From NCBI RefSeq assembly GCF_030936135.1, contig NC_082597.1, positions 75,002,495 to 75,066,494 of the forward strand: a stretch of DNA of 64,000 nt, given 5' to 3'. Position numbers and translations under genes: made by a program. Below, piece by piece: positions 54,068 through 64,000 of the stretch (position 1 is its first letter; each line of letters opens with the position of its first letter). The stretch is from Gavia stellata. Lineage: Eukaryota > Chordata > Aves > Gaviiformes > Gaviidae. The notes under the pieces are model-generated. The model made no database searches. It was not told the origin of the DNA and saw nothing but the letters and a program-made list of their open reading frames with translations.

Positions 54068-55710
54068 TAGCAAGAGATCAAGTAACGATGATGCTTGAAC
54101 ATTTTACTTAAAGACTTACTTTTTCTAGCCCTTTATGTATGGAAAAAAGCCAAAGCGTCCTTGGGCAAATGAAGTTTGCAAGCGAATTTATTAACTGCAT
54201 TAAGACAACCTCTGTAAGCAGCATTTATATGCATATTCACAATATGAAACTGTGTGTGCAGGCACAGGGTGAGGCCATGCCATGTGGATCAATGAGAGGG
54301 TTAAAGCATACAGTCCTGAACTGGCTGAAGGGACAGCATTAGAATTTAAGGTAGCAAGTGTTTTGCCAGCTGTCTGACCTCTAGCGCTGCATTGCAGAGT
54401 TAAATGGACTTTGAAAATGAAGTTCCTCTCAGTAACGCTTTGTACTCACACGGCACTTTTAATCTCCAAATATAGCTCTACTCAGGCTTTACGCAATGCA
54501 GCCACACCTGAGGTAGAGTGCAGCAACTGGTTGGCAGTGAGTAATAGCCTGAGAAAGAAAGCAGCTTCTGCTAGTAAAACTACGGGGTAGCAGGTCCATC
54601 CTAGGCACTGGCACAGCCCAGTGCAGCTGAGGACAGTGTAGCAAAACTGGCTTATGTCAGAGATCCAGAAAGCTACGCTGGGCACTGTTCCTAAAGGACC
54701 GGGGTATGTGATGGTAGCTGCTGGCAACGAGGGTCTCCCAACAGTTGCTACACCTACTCTTTCTTTCATCCTCTTTTCTCTTGCTCTCCCCACTGTGCTG
54801 CTACTCCTCCTCCCCTTCCTATGGCTGTACTATCCCCCACTACCAAGAGGGATTCAAACTGAATTTTTCAAGGAATTGTCAATCTGGCTCCACAAGTCAT
54901 TTTGGCAGGTCATGGAGATGTTCAAAAATTTTCAAAACTTCCTTAGTAAGATGTTGTAAAAATGTCTCTTCTCCTCTGTTTTTCTTTCTTTTTTTCTATG
55001 ATGGTTAAAACTTTTTGGAGAGAAATTTCAGCCCTAGAAGATACAGAAATACTTGTCCAAAATGTACCTAGACCACAGCAATACTAGGTTTGGAAGAAAC
55101 AAAGCCCTGTGCAATTTCTATTATAAGTAAACGGTTACAATACTGCTTCCATATTCAGGTAACACATTCCACCTTCCTGAGTAAGAGTTCTTATCAAGAT
55201 TGATTTAATTAGGAAGGACAGCATTAAACATTTATGCCATCTGAGCTGAGATGTGAGGCTTCTACCCGCTCTTGTTGAAGTTAGCCTGCTTTGCTTACTA
55301 CCCAGCCTTACCTGGTCTTTGGATCAGATGAAAAAGAGAGCAAGAGCACCTGAAGGTACAGAACTCTTGGGAGAGGAACACATGAATTCCAGGCCTTGCT
55401 TCAAGGACTTTTTTCCCTGAAAACATCACATAACTATCTTCTAAAGTAGCTCTCAGAGAAGAAAAGATGCTCAGGTAAACATCCTAGCAACTTGACTTTA
55501 AATCACATTAGTTCTGATACAATGAGTTTGATGCCTAAAGCAGTTTCTCAGAGGAAAACAATGACTGGTGAAAAAATCTCTCAGAATAGCTTCAGGAACA
55601 TCTTATAGAAGAGCCAAATGAGTCTGGAGAAGTGAGGGTGGGAAGAGCAGGTAGGGGAAGGGATCTGAGCCAGTTCTGTTAATCTTTGTATGAGGTATCT
55701 GGTAATCTGT
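54068..55710. other. Intergenic DNA, nothing recognised
   Basis: No exon or repeat is identified. Two overlapping plus-strand frames near 54654-55008 are hydrophobic or low-complexity (runs of Leu, Ser and Pro) and come from a pyrimidine-rich stretch at 54740-54850. Confidence 0.5.
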
Positions 55711-55714
55711 TGCA

Positions 55715-56475
55715 TGAGGTTCAACAAGGCCAAGTGCCGGGTCCTGCACTTGGGTCACAACAACCCCATGCAACACCACAGGCTTGGGGACAAATGGCTG
55801 AAAAGCTCCCCTGCAGAAAAGGACCTGGGGGTGTTGGTTGACAGCCAGCTGAATACGAGCCAGCAGTGTGCCCAGGTGGCCAACAGCATCCTGGCCTGTA
55901 TCAGAAATAGTGTGGCCAGCAGGAGCAGGGAGGTGATCGTGCCCCTGTACTCGGCACTGGTGAGGCCGCACCTTGAATCCTGTGTTCAGTTTTGGGCCCC
56001 TCACTACAAGAAAGACATTGAGGTGCTGGAGCGTGTCCAGAGAAGGGCAACAAAGCTGGTGAAGAGTCTGGAGCACAAGTCTTACGAGAATTAGCTGAGG
56101 GAGCTGGGGTTGTTCAGACTGTAGAAGAGAAGGGTGAGAGGAGACCTTACCGCTCTCTACAATTATCTGAAAGGGGGTTGCAGAGAGGTGGGTGTTGGTC
56201 TCTTCTCCCAAGTAACTAGCGACAGGACAAGAGGAAATGGCCTCAAGTTGAACCAGGGGAGGTTTAGGCTGGATATTAGGAAAAATTTCTTTATTGAGAG
56301 TGGTGAAACACTGGAACAGGCTGCCCAGGGAGGTGGTGGAGTCACCATCACTGGAGGTATTCAAGGAACGTGTGGCAGTGGCATCGTGGGACATGGTTTA
56401 ATGGGCATGGTGGTGTTCGTTGATGGTTGGACTTGATCTTACAGGTGTTTTCCAACCATAGTGATTCTGTGATCT
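55715..56475 (+). mobile_element. CR1 LINE, 5'-truncated, 3' end intact
   Basis: This chicken-repeat-1 retrotransposon lies in sense orientation. It begins abruptly inside the reverse-transcriptase ORF (frame visible from about 55690; [63 protein letters not shown] are typical CR1 words). It ends in the standard CR1 3' sequence and an ATTCTGTG unit at about 56462-56469. The reading frame is nearly whole to 56436 but is interrupted by two in-frame TAG codons, at 56092-56094 and 56122-56124. The copy is therefore dead but younger or less decayed than the one at 35.5 kb. Identification rests on recognition of the family. Confidence 0.92.
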
Positions 56476-59400
56476 TTGAAGCCAGAAGTCATAAGAGCAT
56501 AGAGAAGATCTCCTGCCCTGAGTCAACTAGTGGATTTTTCCACTGTGTTTAAGTACAGCAGAGATGCTCAGGGGATCAAGACAAGGGTTTACTTGTAACC
56601 ATCAGTCAGCTGGAAAAGCAAATGTGGAGGACGAGGAGGAATTTCCATGGGGCTCGCTTCATGACCAGCTGATGAGAGAAGAAAGACAAGTCACAAACCA
56701 CAGACAAAGAGCAAAGGGCACTCCTGCTGCAAAGATCCAGTGGGGACGCATGGGAGGAATCAAGCCTGACAGAAAGGGCTGAGTGTGGGAGTGAAGGCGA
56801 TTGCTGAAAGACCATGTTCAGAGAGGGGGAAAAGGACTGCATGGCCATATCACTCTTTCACCAGTTCCAGCCTCACAGGTGACCACAATCCACCTTCTTT
56901 CAAGGGAAAAGCAACCATGAGAGACAATTCTGCAGCAACTTCTTTATTAACTTTGATAGGAGACAGTCCTCCCCTTTCCCTCAATCTGTTTACCTGTCCT
57001 ATATTCCACAGAGGACAAACTGTAGGAAAGGACGGTGAAAGACAGTGGTGCGCATGCTGAGACGCAGCCCTGCCCAGGGTCCTGAGGAAGACACTTCTCC
57101 TTGGCCAAGCAGAGAGGAGTGGCGGCACCTCGTGGCCCCAACAGGGAATAAACGAGCAGGAGCACCTGAGAACAGCTGCTCAAGTGAAAAAATCCAGTAA
57201 CAGAAAAGCATGAAGTCACAAATTACATTGCCATGCCTCCTTTCAGCCTCTTTCCAAATTGGTCCCGCAGGCCAATACTAAGTGGAGAAATAACCGTCTT
57301 GGAAATGACTGCAACCCCATGGCACCAGAGACATGCCCACTCTGGCACGGGCTCTGCAGCCACCTAGCAAGCTTTCTGCCAACAAAAAGGGAAGCAGCGC
57401 TGCCTCTGAAGGAAGAGAAATGTTTGTTCTTCACTGACATCTATTGACTGCAGTGTTTTAACTGCAAAGCTCTGCACAAGAATTAGGCATTCATTTTCAC
57501 AGGATGTTGCAGGACTCAAAAGGAGACGCAGACTCTGAAGGGAATCAGACATAGGTTTGAGGGGAGCAGGTCTGTCTCTAGGACAGTCCTGGTGCACAGC
57601 CTGCTTAAGAAGTCCTTCATTTCAGACTGCCAGCATCTGCAAGGATGTACCTGGGAATGATCAGTCTGCACCACTGAGAATCTACTAGCACCCACAGTAG
57701 AGACAGGATGATGGGACAGATGATGGCATTCACTTGTAAGCAAATATTAATGCTTAGGAGTAATAAAAGCAGATTTTATTTTTCTGCCTGCAAGGCCTTC
57801 CACTAAAACAGATGATAATTGGGGTCTGTTGCTCTGTCATTTGTGACCTTGGTAAACTATTTAGACCTAATCCAACAGCCAGATAGGTATCACTGTGCTG
57901 CTCAAACTGCAGTTAGTTGCCTAGCTACTTAAGAGAGATGAGGAATTAATCAGTCTACAGCATTGCCTACTGGGTAAATTAAGGCTTTACCTACATTACA
58001 ATAAAAAATTTAAAAAAAAAGGACAGCAGGACCTCATAGGTCCATGAAACACAATATAAAGCTAGCTTATGTATCTCTGTGATACCTGAGCTCAAACACC
58101 AGTAACAGCTGCTTAATTGAAGCAGCCTAGACATGAGTTCCCCTGCTTCTCGGCAGGGGCATCAGTAAACTGCAGCACAGATCCACAGCAAGGCACAGAT
58201 CCAGCTAGCTCGCTGTTCTCTACATTGCCATGCATTGCCTGCAACTTTGCCCTGAAAACCCCTGAAATCTCTTGGGTTTCATTATAAATCAAATGTGTGC
58301 TCTCTTTAAACAAAGAAACAAGAAACCTGGGAAGCCTCACTCACTCTTGTGAGCTGCAAGGTGTTCAATGACATGATGGTAAAAACCTGGCAGCATATTA
58401 AGCATACAAGAGCAAGAAGTAAAAAGCAGCATGGCTTGCAGACAGCCCACAGGTTTGTTTTGTTTTTTTCAGTGAGAGTGCACAAAGCCACAAGGATGTT
58501 GATATACTGATGTGGTGAGTCAGGACCATGGCTTGTTTGCAAGTCATCAGAACTACTGCCCAAAAAACCTGTTCGTACTCCAGTCTGAGGAAATCGTTAA
58601 GTTCATTAAGTCAAATGAATGGATGTGTTTTATATTCATGTACATCAGATTACTTCATCTCATTCTCAAGCTTTTTAGACTAGGCTTCACCTTATCAATT
58701 ACAACACATCAGTTGAGCATCACTAATCAGAAGGATCCACTGGTGACACATTGCCTTCGAACTGAAGACTGTGTTGCTCTGGACAGATGTAACCAGGAAA
58801 AAAGGTGGGAGAATAAAAGTAGTTGAATTCTTAAATGGGCTGTATAGGCAATAAGTTGTGCAACTACAGCCTTAGTTAAAAGTTACATCCCTGGAGAGAT
58901 TACCTCCACGTTTAACTTTAATACAAGAGTGGCCATACTAGCTCAGATATAGGTCAATTTAGCCCAGAAACTTGTCTACAAGAGTACGTAAACAAACAGG
59001 ACAAGCACGTGATATTTTCCTGAATATTCTCCCAACCTCCAATTACATTTTGTCCAAGAACTTCCTAAGCAACTTACCATTAGTATCTATGGCCGATGGA
59101 TGCCAATTCAGCTGATGTCATTATACTCTTATACAGTTCTGTGTGCCCTTTTGCTCTATTTTCAATGAGTTAAGATAAGTTGATTAATCCCTATCGGTAA
59201 TAGTAATGCCACTTCCTCCTCCTCACTGTGTCAGAGCTACACATTGACATTTTAGAATGAACCACTGATATATATTGTGAAATAAGGATAAAAATGCACT
59301 TAGGTATTTTCCATACAAGAAATAGTAGGAAGAAACCAAGTTTCAGAACCAGAGGAACTGTCTCAGACATCAGACTCATGGAACACATGGCCGAAGGCTG

Positions 59401-60002
59401 TTTTAAGTGTGCTGAGGGTTACTAAATGTCTGTAAGCCATGTCCAGCTTTGGAAATCCATGAGCTGCAAATGTTTGGATGCCACAGCGAAACTGGAAAGG
59501 GCTGCCAAATATAACATGGCAAATTTATGTTCCTCAGGCATCTGCTTCTGGTCGCTGCTAGTTTCTTCAGTGGTCTTTCCCTAGCTCCCTGTCCCTCTTA
59601 GTTTTACAGATATTTATCACAACTCCTTTCAGTCATCCTTCTTCCAAAGTGAAGAATTCTTGGCTATTGCTCACACTGTACCTGATTCCTTCCTTTCGTC
59701 ATCCATTTTATCATCCCACAAACCTTCTGAGTCCTACAACTTTTTTAAACGTGTAAGAAACAAAACACCTAGTATTCAAGATACATTCAAATCACTGATT
59801 TATACAGTGGAATAATGACTTTTACCCCTTTTATCCTTTTTATCCTATACCCTTTTCCTAGTAATTCCTAAAATTCAGTTTGCTTTTTCAACTGCTAGCA
59901 CACACTTCAAACCAATAGATATTTTCCTGGATTATAACCCCTCAGCAAAAATAAATATTTTTACACACGACATTAGGATTGTTTTTCTACTAAGAACATC
60001 TT

Positions 60003-60005
<3 letters not shown>

Positions 60006-60041
<36 letters not shown>
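60006..60041. repeat. (AT)18 microsatellite
   Basis: Thirty-six bases of uninterrupted AT dinucleotides. The tract is self-complementary, so it can extrude a cruciform, and it is probably length-polymorphic. Confidence 0.95.
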
Positions 60042-60043
<2 letters not shown>

Positions 60044-63000
60044 AGTTTCATCAGCCCTGCTCTTTACTAACCTGAATAACCAGGTATCGTTGCCTCCACA
60101 TTGCTCACTGCTCATTCCCTTCAGCATATTTTTTATAAACAATTTTAAAATCCTTCCATCTGCAAAAAGAAAATAATGGCAACCCTTTTAGTGGAAGTGG
60201 TCTGTAATGCTACAGAGGTGGGGGAGACAGCTATAGCATGTGGCTGCTCCCAAATGTTTCTCTTTCCTCCAGTATCTCTAGCAGTGGGAAAGCCAGAGCC
60301 ACATACATAAACATACCAAGGATCAGAACTGGGGACAGACAAGCCCGTTCAAGAACAAGAGCAAGAAACAAACTTACCACTGAAGGATTTTTCAGACAAA
60401 TGCATTAATGACAACTTTTTCTAAATCATTTATGCAACAGGTTCACGCATAATAATCTTTTTCTTCCACTGGACATACCTTATTATTGCTCTTATAATGC
60501 TGACATTTAGGATAATTAGTCCTCCTGGGTGTAGACTCATTTGGAATTACTTCTGGAAACAGGACATAGTGTTTTAAGAGAATACTGATAGAAAAAATAA
60601 TTTAAAAAACCCTTCCCACATGGGCTCTGGAAAAGCTAGTTAACTAATATGTCCTCAAGGTTTAAAAGCATTAAGAACTTGAAATCATCAAGTATTACAA
60701 AATCTCTCTGATCTCAAAAGGCTGAGTTTTATATGATTCATATTGATTTGAAGTGAACTAAGGTCAGAACACACTAGATCACTTTACAGGAATTAGCACA
60801 GCACTGGAGAGAAACATATATTGAATAGGATGAAGATCAGATAAAGATAAATTAATAGAGCCAGAAGTAGGTGAAGGGCTAACCCCTACCCCTCGTGCCA
60901 GTTGGCAAATGTAATGACAATGTGTCACTGTCAAGCCTTCTCCCCTCTCAACTCTCCTGGCAAGAGCCACCAAACAGCCAAAACCAGCAGAGATCAAGGC
61001 CTAACCAAATTGGGAATTATCTCTGAGAACATCCTGCCAAATAATTCTCAATACATTCTGCTCAATTTACAAGATTGTACTTCTATAGAAATACTGGGCT
61101 GGCCTTGACAACTCTGAAAACTGAGAGAGATGAATCCTACTTTTCACCAACACAGGCACAAAACACAAAGCACTTTGAAACCAGCTATTTGAAAACATGG
61201 AACACAGGCAAGTGAAGTAGTTTACGAGGGTATAACCACACACACAAAACACTTAAGATTAGGCTCCAAGACCAGATCAAGATGAACATTTTGAGTAACT
61301 GACGGTGTGCGCATGTGATTAATTTGGGCACTAAATTTGTCCACCTTCATGAGGTATAATCCATTCATGTGGCACATGAACTTGGAAGTGTTTGATTTAC
61401 AGTATACAAATTCATCCCAAGTTACCCCATAACCATTCTCTACTCAAAAGACTAAAGAAATCTCTTTATTTCAAATTTCAGGTAATCAGCTATTTTTGCA
61501 TAATTGCTTATTATAAATTATTACATAGTTTACTTTTTTCAATTTCACAAAATTATGATGAAACAGCCCACATTATCCAAGACCTTTTTTGGAATATACT
61601 AGGCAATTTAAAGTAAAAAACAAGTGCTCACATGAACAAAAGATTTTTCAAAAATTAACAAAAAAAATGACCACTGAAATCTTGTCTGAGTGAACTCTAA
61701 TGAAAGGCAATCATGGTGCCAGGGTAGGTACTGAAACAACAGTCATTGGCAAAAGATACTACACTGCTGAAGCTTGCCTGGGACCCAGGATTTCCTCTTT
61801 AAGGTGACTGTTAGAGTTATTCTCACTATCTCTGCCCCTCTGTGACCCCTGAATCCTTCATACGATTCAGGATCTTCCGGGGTGGGGGGGAGATCAAGAG
61901 GAGTAATTAAGACATCCCTCGTACTACTCTAGTTTATAGTTAGGCTTTCCCTTGCAGTGTGGGCAATATAAATCTGAACCTTTCAGGCAGCGGATCGTAC
62001 ATCTCCCATATCCTCAAACAGGCTTTGTTTTGTAAATAGTCTCTAGAGCTCTTTTATTCTTCCTATATGTCTAATGTAAGATTATACTACCTTTTTCTAA
62101 AGAAGAATTTGTCAAAGTGAAAACACATATATCAGCTACTATTTCTTTCTGCCCATTATCAATACTCATACAAAAGCATTTCTGCATTTATTTTTACCCA
62201 AAATTTGTATGTGTATCAGAGACCCAATGTATATGCGGCACATTCAGCAAGCAGCTGAAACGTTAGAAGAGTTCTTGATTCAAGCAGTAAGCTACAAACA
62301 GTACTGCCAACTCATACTTCTATATAATTGCACTTACTCATATTTTTGCTTTCTCTAACATAAAAGGAATGGGAATAAAGTTCATCACAGTCACCTTGTT
62401 TAAAGCTACCTATTCACAGGAAACTGTTCTTGAAATCAAAGTCAGCAAGTTACTTGACAATGACAGGATGAAGTAACTAAAAACTTGGCCAATTCTACAT
62501 AACATTATCAAACCTGAATTGTTCATCCAATCTGGACTTCTGAAGCTTTACCACATAGTCTGTACAGCTAAAATAATTCATCTACCTATACCAAAGTCTG
62601 TAGTTCTGCCCAAAATCTGGTCTCCTGTTATCAAAGCCCATGGGATTTATCCAGTGCAGAACCCTAAAGCCTCACTGAAAGGAAATACTTAAATGATAAC
62701 TTAGAGTTGATTAGTAGAGTAAGCTATTCACCTGTTAACCTTGCTACTGTAGATAAGCAGTAAAAGAATTTCAGTTAAAATTTTGCTTTGTAAGAGGAAG
62801 TAAAACACCAAGTTAATCAGATGGCAATGTATCAGGTGATACTATATTGGGAATGTCTATTCAGCAGAGAAACAAAATAACATGACAATCCATTATTACT
62901 CACCTCAATAGTAATTGCCTGTGTACCATGGGTATTTTTTATTTTTTAGCATAACCCAAGGCAGAACTTGACTTACTGCTAAATATTAGGATTGAAAACT

Positions 63001-63880
63001 GATGCATATTTTTTAGTGTCAGTTCTACAGCTTTTTACTGATAGCCGAGTTCTTTAAATCAGGACACAGTAAAAACTGTATTGTACATAAATACATACAT
63101 ATACACCAGCTTTAAATTAACATGCTAAAAATAATCTGAATATATATTTTATATAAACCAACAGTCAACAACTAAATTTTGTTTTTCTTTTTTAAACAGC
63201 AGTTACTTTTCCATACAATAAACATTAAAGACCATCTTTTTATTTTTAATCATTAGTGCTTGTAATAAAGCCTTCATAGAAAGAAACTGAGTTTCTGCAA
63301 AGGAAAATTTCAAAGTTAATGGGAAATTTAACTCTAAATTTGGCAAAGCATTTGGGAATGTTAATTTAAGCACATCAATAAACCCCAATATAAACAGATT
63401 CAAAGATAAGAGGCACAATTCCAAATGCCATTTAATTATTTATAAGCTTAAAATTGAACACATGCTTAAGTGCTTTTCTTAACTAGTACTATTATTAAAT
63501 GGTTTTACAGTAACTGAGCTGTCTTTTAAAAATGTAGGAAGAAGTTTGATAGTTATTTTACACCTGACCTCTCCAGCATATGCTAAAACTCTTCCTTACT
63601 AGGGAAGAATCCTGTAAAAAGCAAGCACACAACTACAACATCACACTGACGTTTGATAGAGGAAGTGTAAACAAAATGAGTAAAACCAACAGAAATTTTT
63701 TTTTGGAAGTTTGAATTACAAATCCTCCAAGTCTTGCAAAATCACCAATCCTTGGAAATATTTGTATTATTAAATAAAGACACATCATTCCTGTAGGACA
63801 GGTGTAATGATCAAGAGTAGATTTACAGGACACTGCCTTTTGTAGCATTCCTTCCATTGCACTTAAATGGCTTTTAAAAT

Positions 63881-63933
63881 AATCATGAATATGATCATGA
63901 TATGATCATATCAGCATACAATCATGAATATGA
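63881..63933. repeat. Palindromic ATCATGA-rich repeat cluster
   Basis: AATCATGAATATGA occurs at 63881-63894 and again at 63920-63933. Between and overlapping them are ATGATCAT palindromes that form an imperfect inverted repeat. This is low-complexity AT-rich sequence and may form a small hairpin. Confidence 0.75.
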
Positions 63934-64000
63934 GTGCTTAACCAAAGTGGGACATTTAATTAGAGGGAATCATCTTTTTAACTCTACGGTAATGTAAAAC

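Larger units (their letters stand above)
56476..64000. other. Intergenic DNA, AT-rich towards the right end
   Basis: No coding exon is recognised. Positions 56560-57600 are moderately GC-rich and give overlapping frames without domains. From about 59600 onward the sequence becomes strongly AT-rich, with many short A and T runs. The last kilobase read on the minus strand resembles UTR-type sequence (see findings). Confidence 0.5.

Noticed and set aside
55603-56394. 263-residue minus-strand frame
   Set aside because: Antisense of the CR1 element, a well-known shadow of its reverse-transcriptase frame.
1-64000. CRISPR array, prophage, operon or biosynthetic cluster
   Set aside because: No regularly spaced repeats, no dense gene packing and no bacterial signals; introns and CR1 elements show vertebrate nuclear DNA.

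Overview
The window looks like vertebrate nuclear DNA, most likely from a bird. It contains one spliced protein gene with canonical GT-AG introns in AT-rich DNA, and two 5'-truncated CR1 LINE copies, one ending in the typical CR1 3' octamer. It also has candidate endogenous retroviral LTR pieces, simple repeats and long stretches without coding potential. Nothing suggests bacteria, phage, CRISPR or an operon.

Layout. Positions 1-44240 hold no gene I can recognise. This is a long intergenic (or very large intronic) stretch with GC-richer pockets near 3.4-5.6, 9.4-9.7, 31.7-32.2 and 38.1-39.3 kb. It also has AT-rich, homeobox-site-like blocks that resemble conserved non-coding DNA near 7.3-7.6, 12.7-13.1, 20.2-20.6 and 33.4-34.6 kb. 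A minus-strand CR1 remnant lies at 35.47-36.11 kb, a candidate solo LTR at 36.63-37.02 kb and a short LTR-like fragment at 38.01 kb.

Positions 44374-52465 on the plus strand carry a complete six-exon cytosolic sulfotransferase gene of the SULT6B1 type, encoding 285 residues. It has a TATA box about 130 bp before the ATG, all PAPS-binding motifs, the catalytic histidine, and exon joins that keep the frame throughout. Its first residues are shorter than in mammalian SULT6B1. The mammalian neighbour CEBPZ is not recognisable upstream, so it may be the SULT6B1-like paralogue rather than the strict orthologue.

Positions 52466-64000 hold a likely long 3' UTR with an AU-rich element, a second CR1 copy on the plus strand at 55.7-56.5 kb, an (AT)18 microsatellite at 60.0 kb, and AT-rich sequence to the end. 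The right edge could be the 3' UTR of a minus-strand gene, but no coding exon is visible.

I found no convincing undescribed system. The items most worth a second look are the shortened sulfotransferase with altered dimer and substrate-loop segments, the candidate LTR upstream of it, a perfect 30-bp alternating purine-pyrimidine tract, and the CNE-like blocks.
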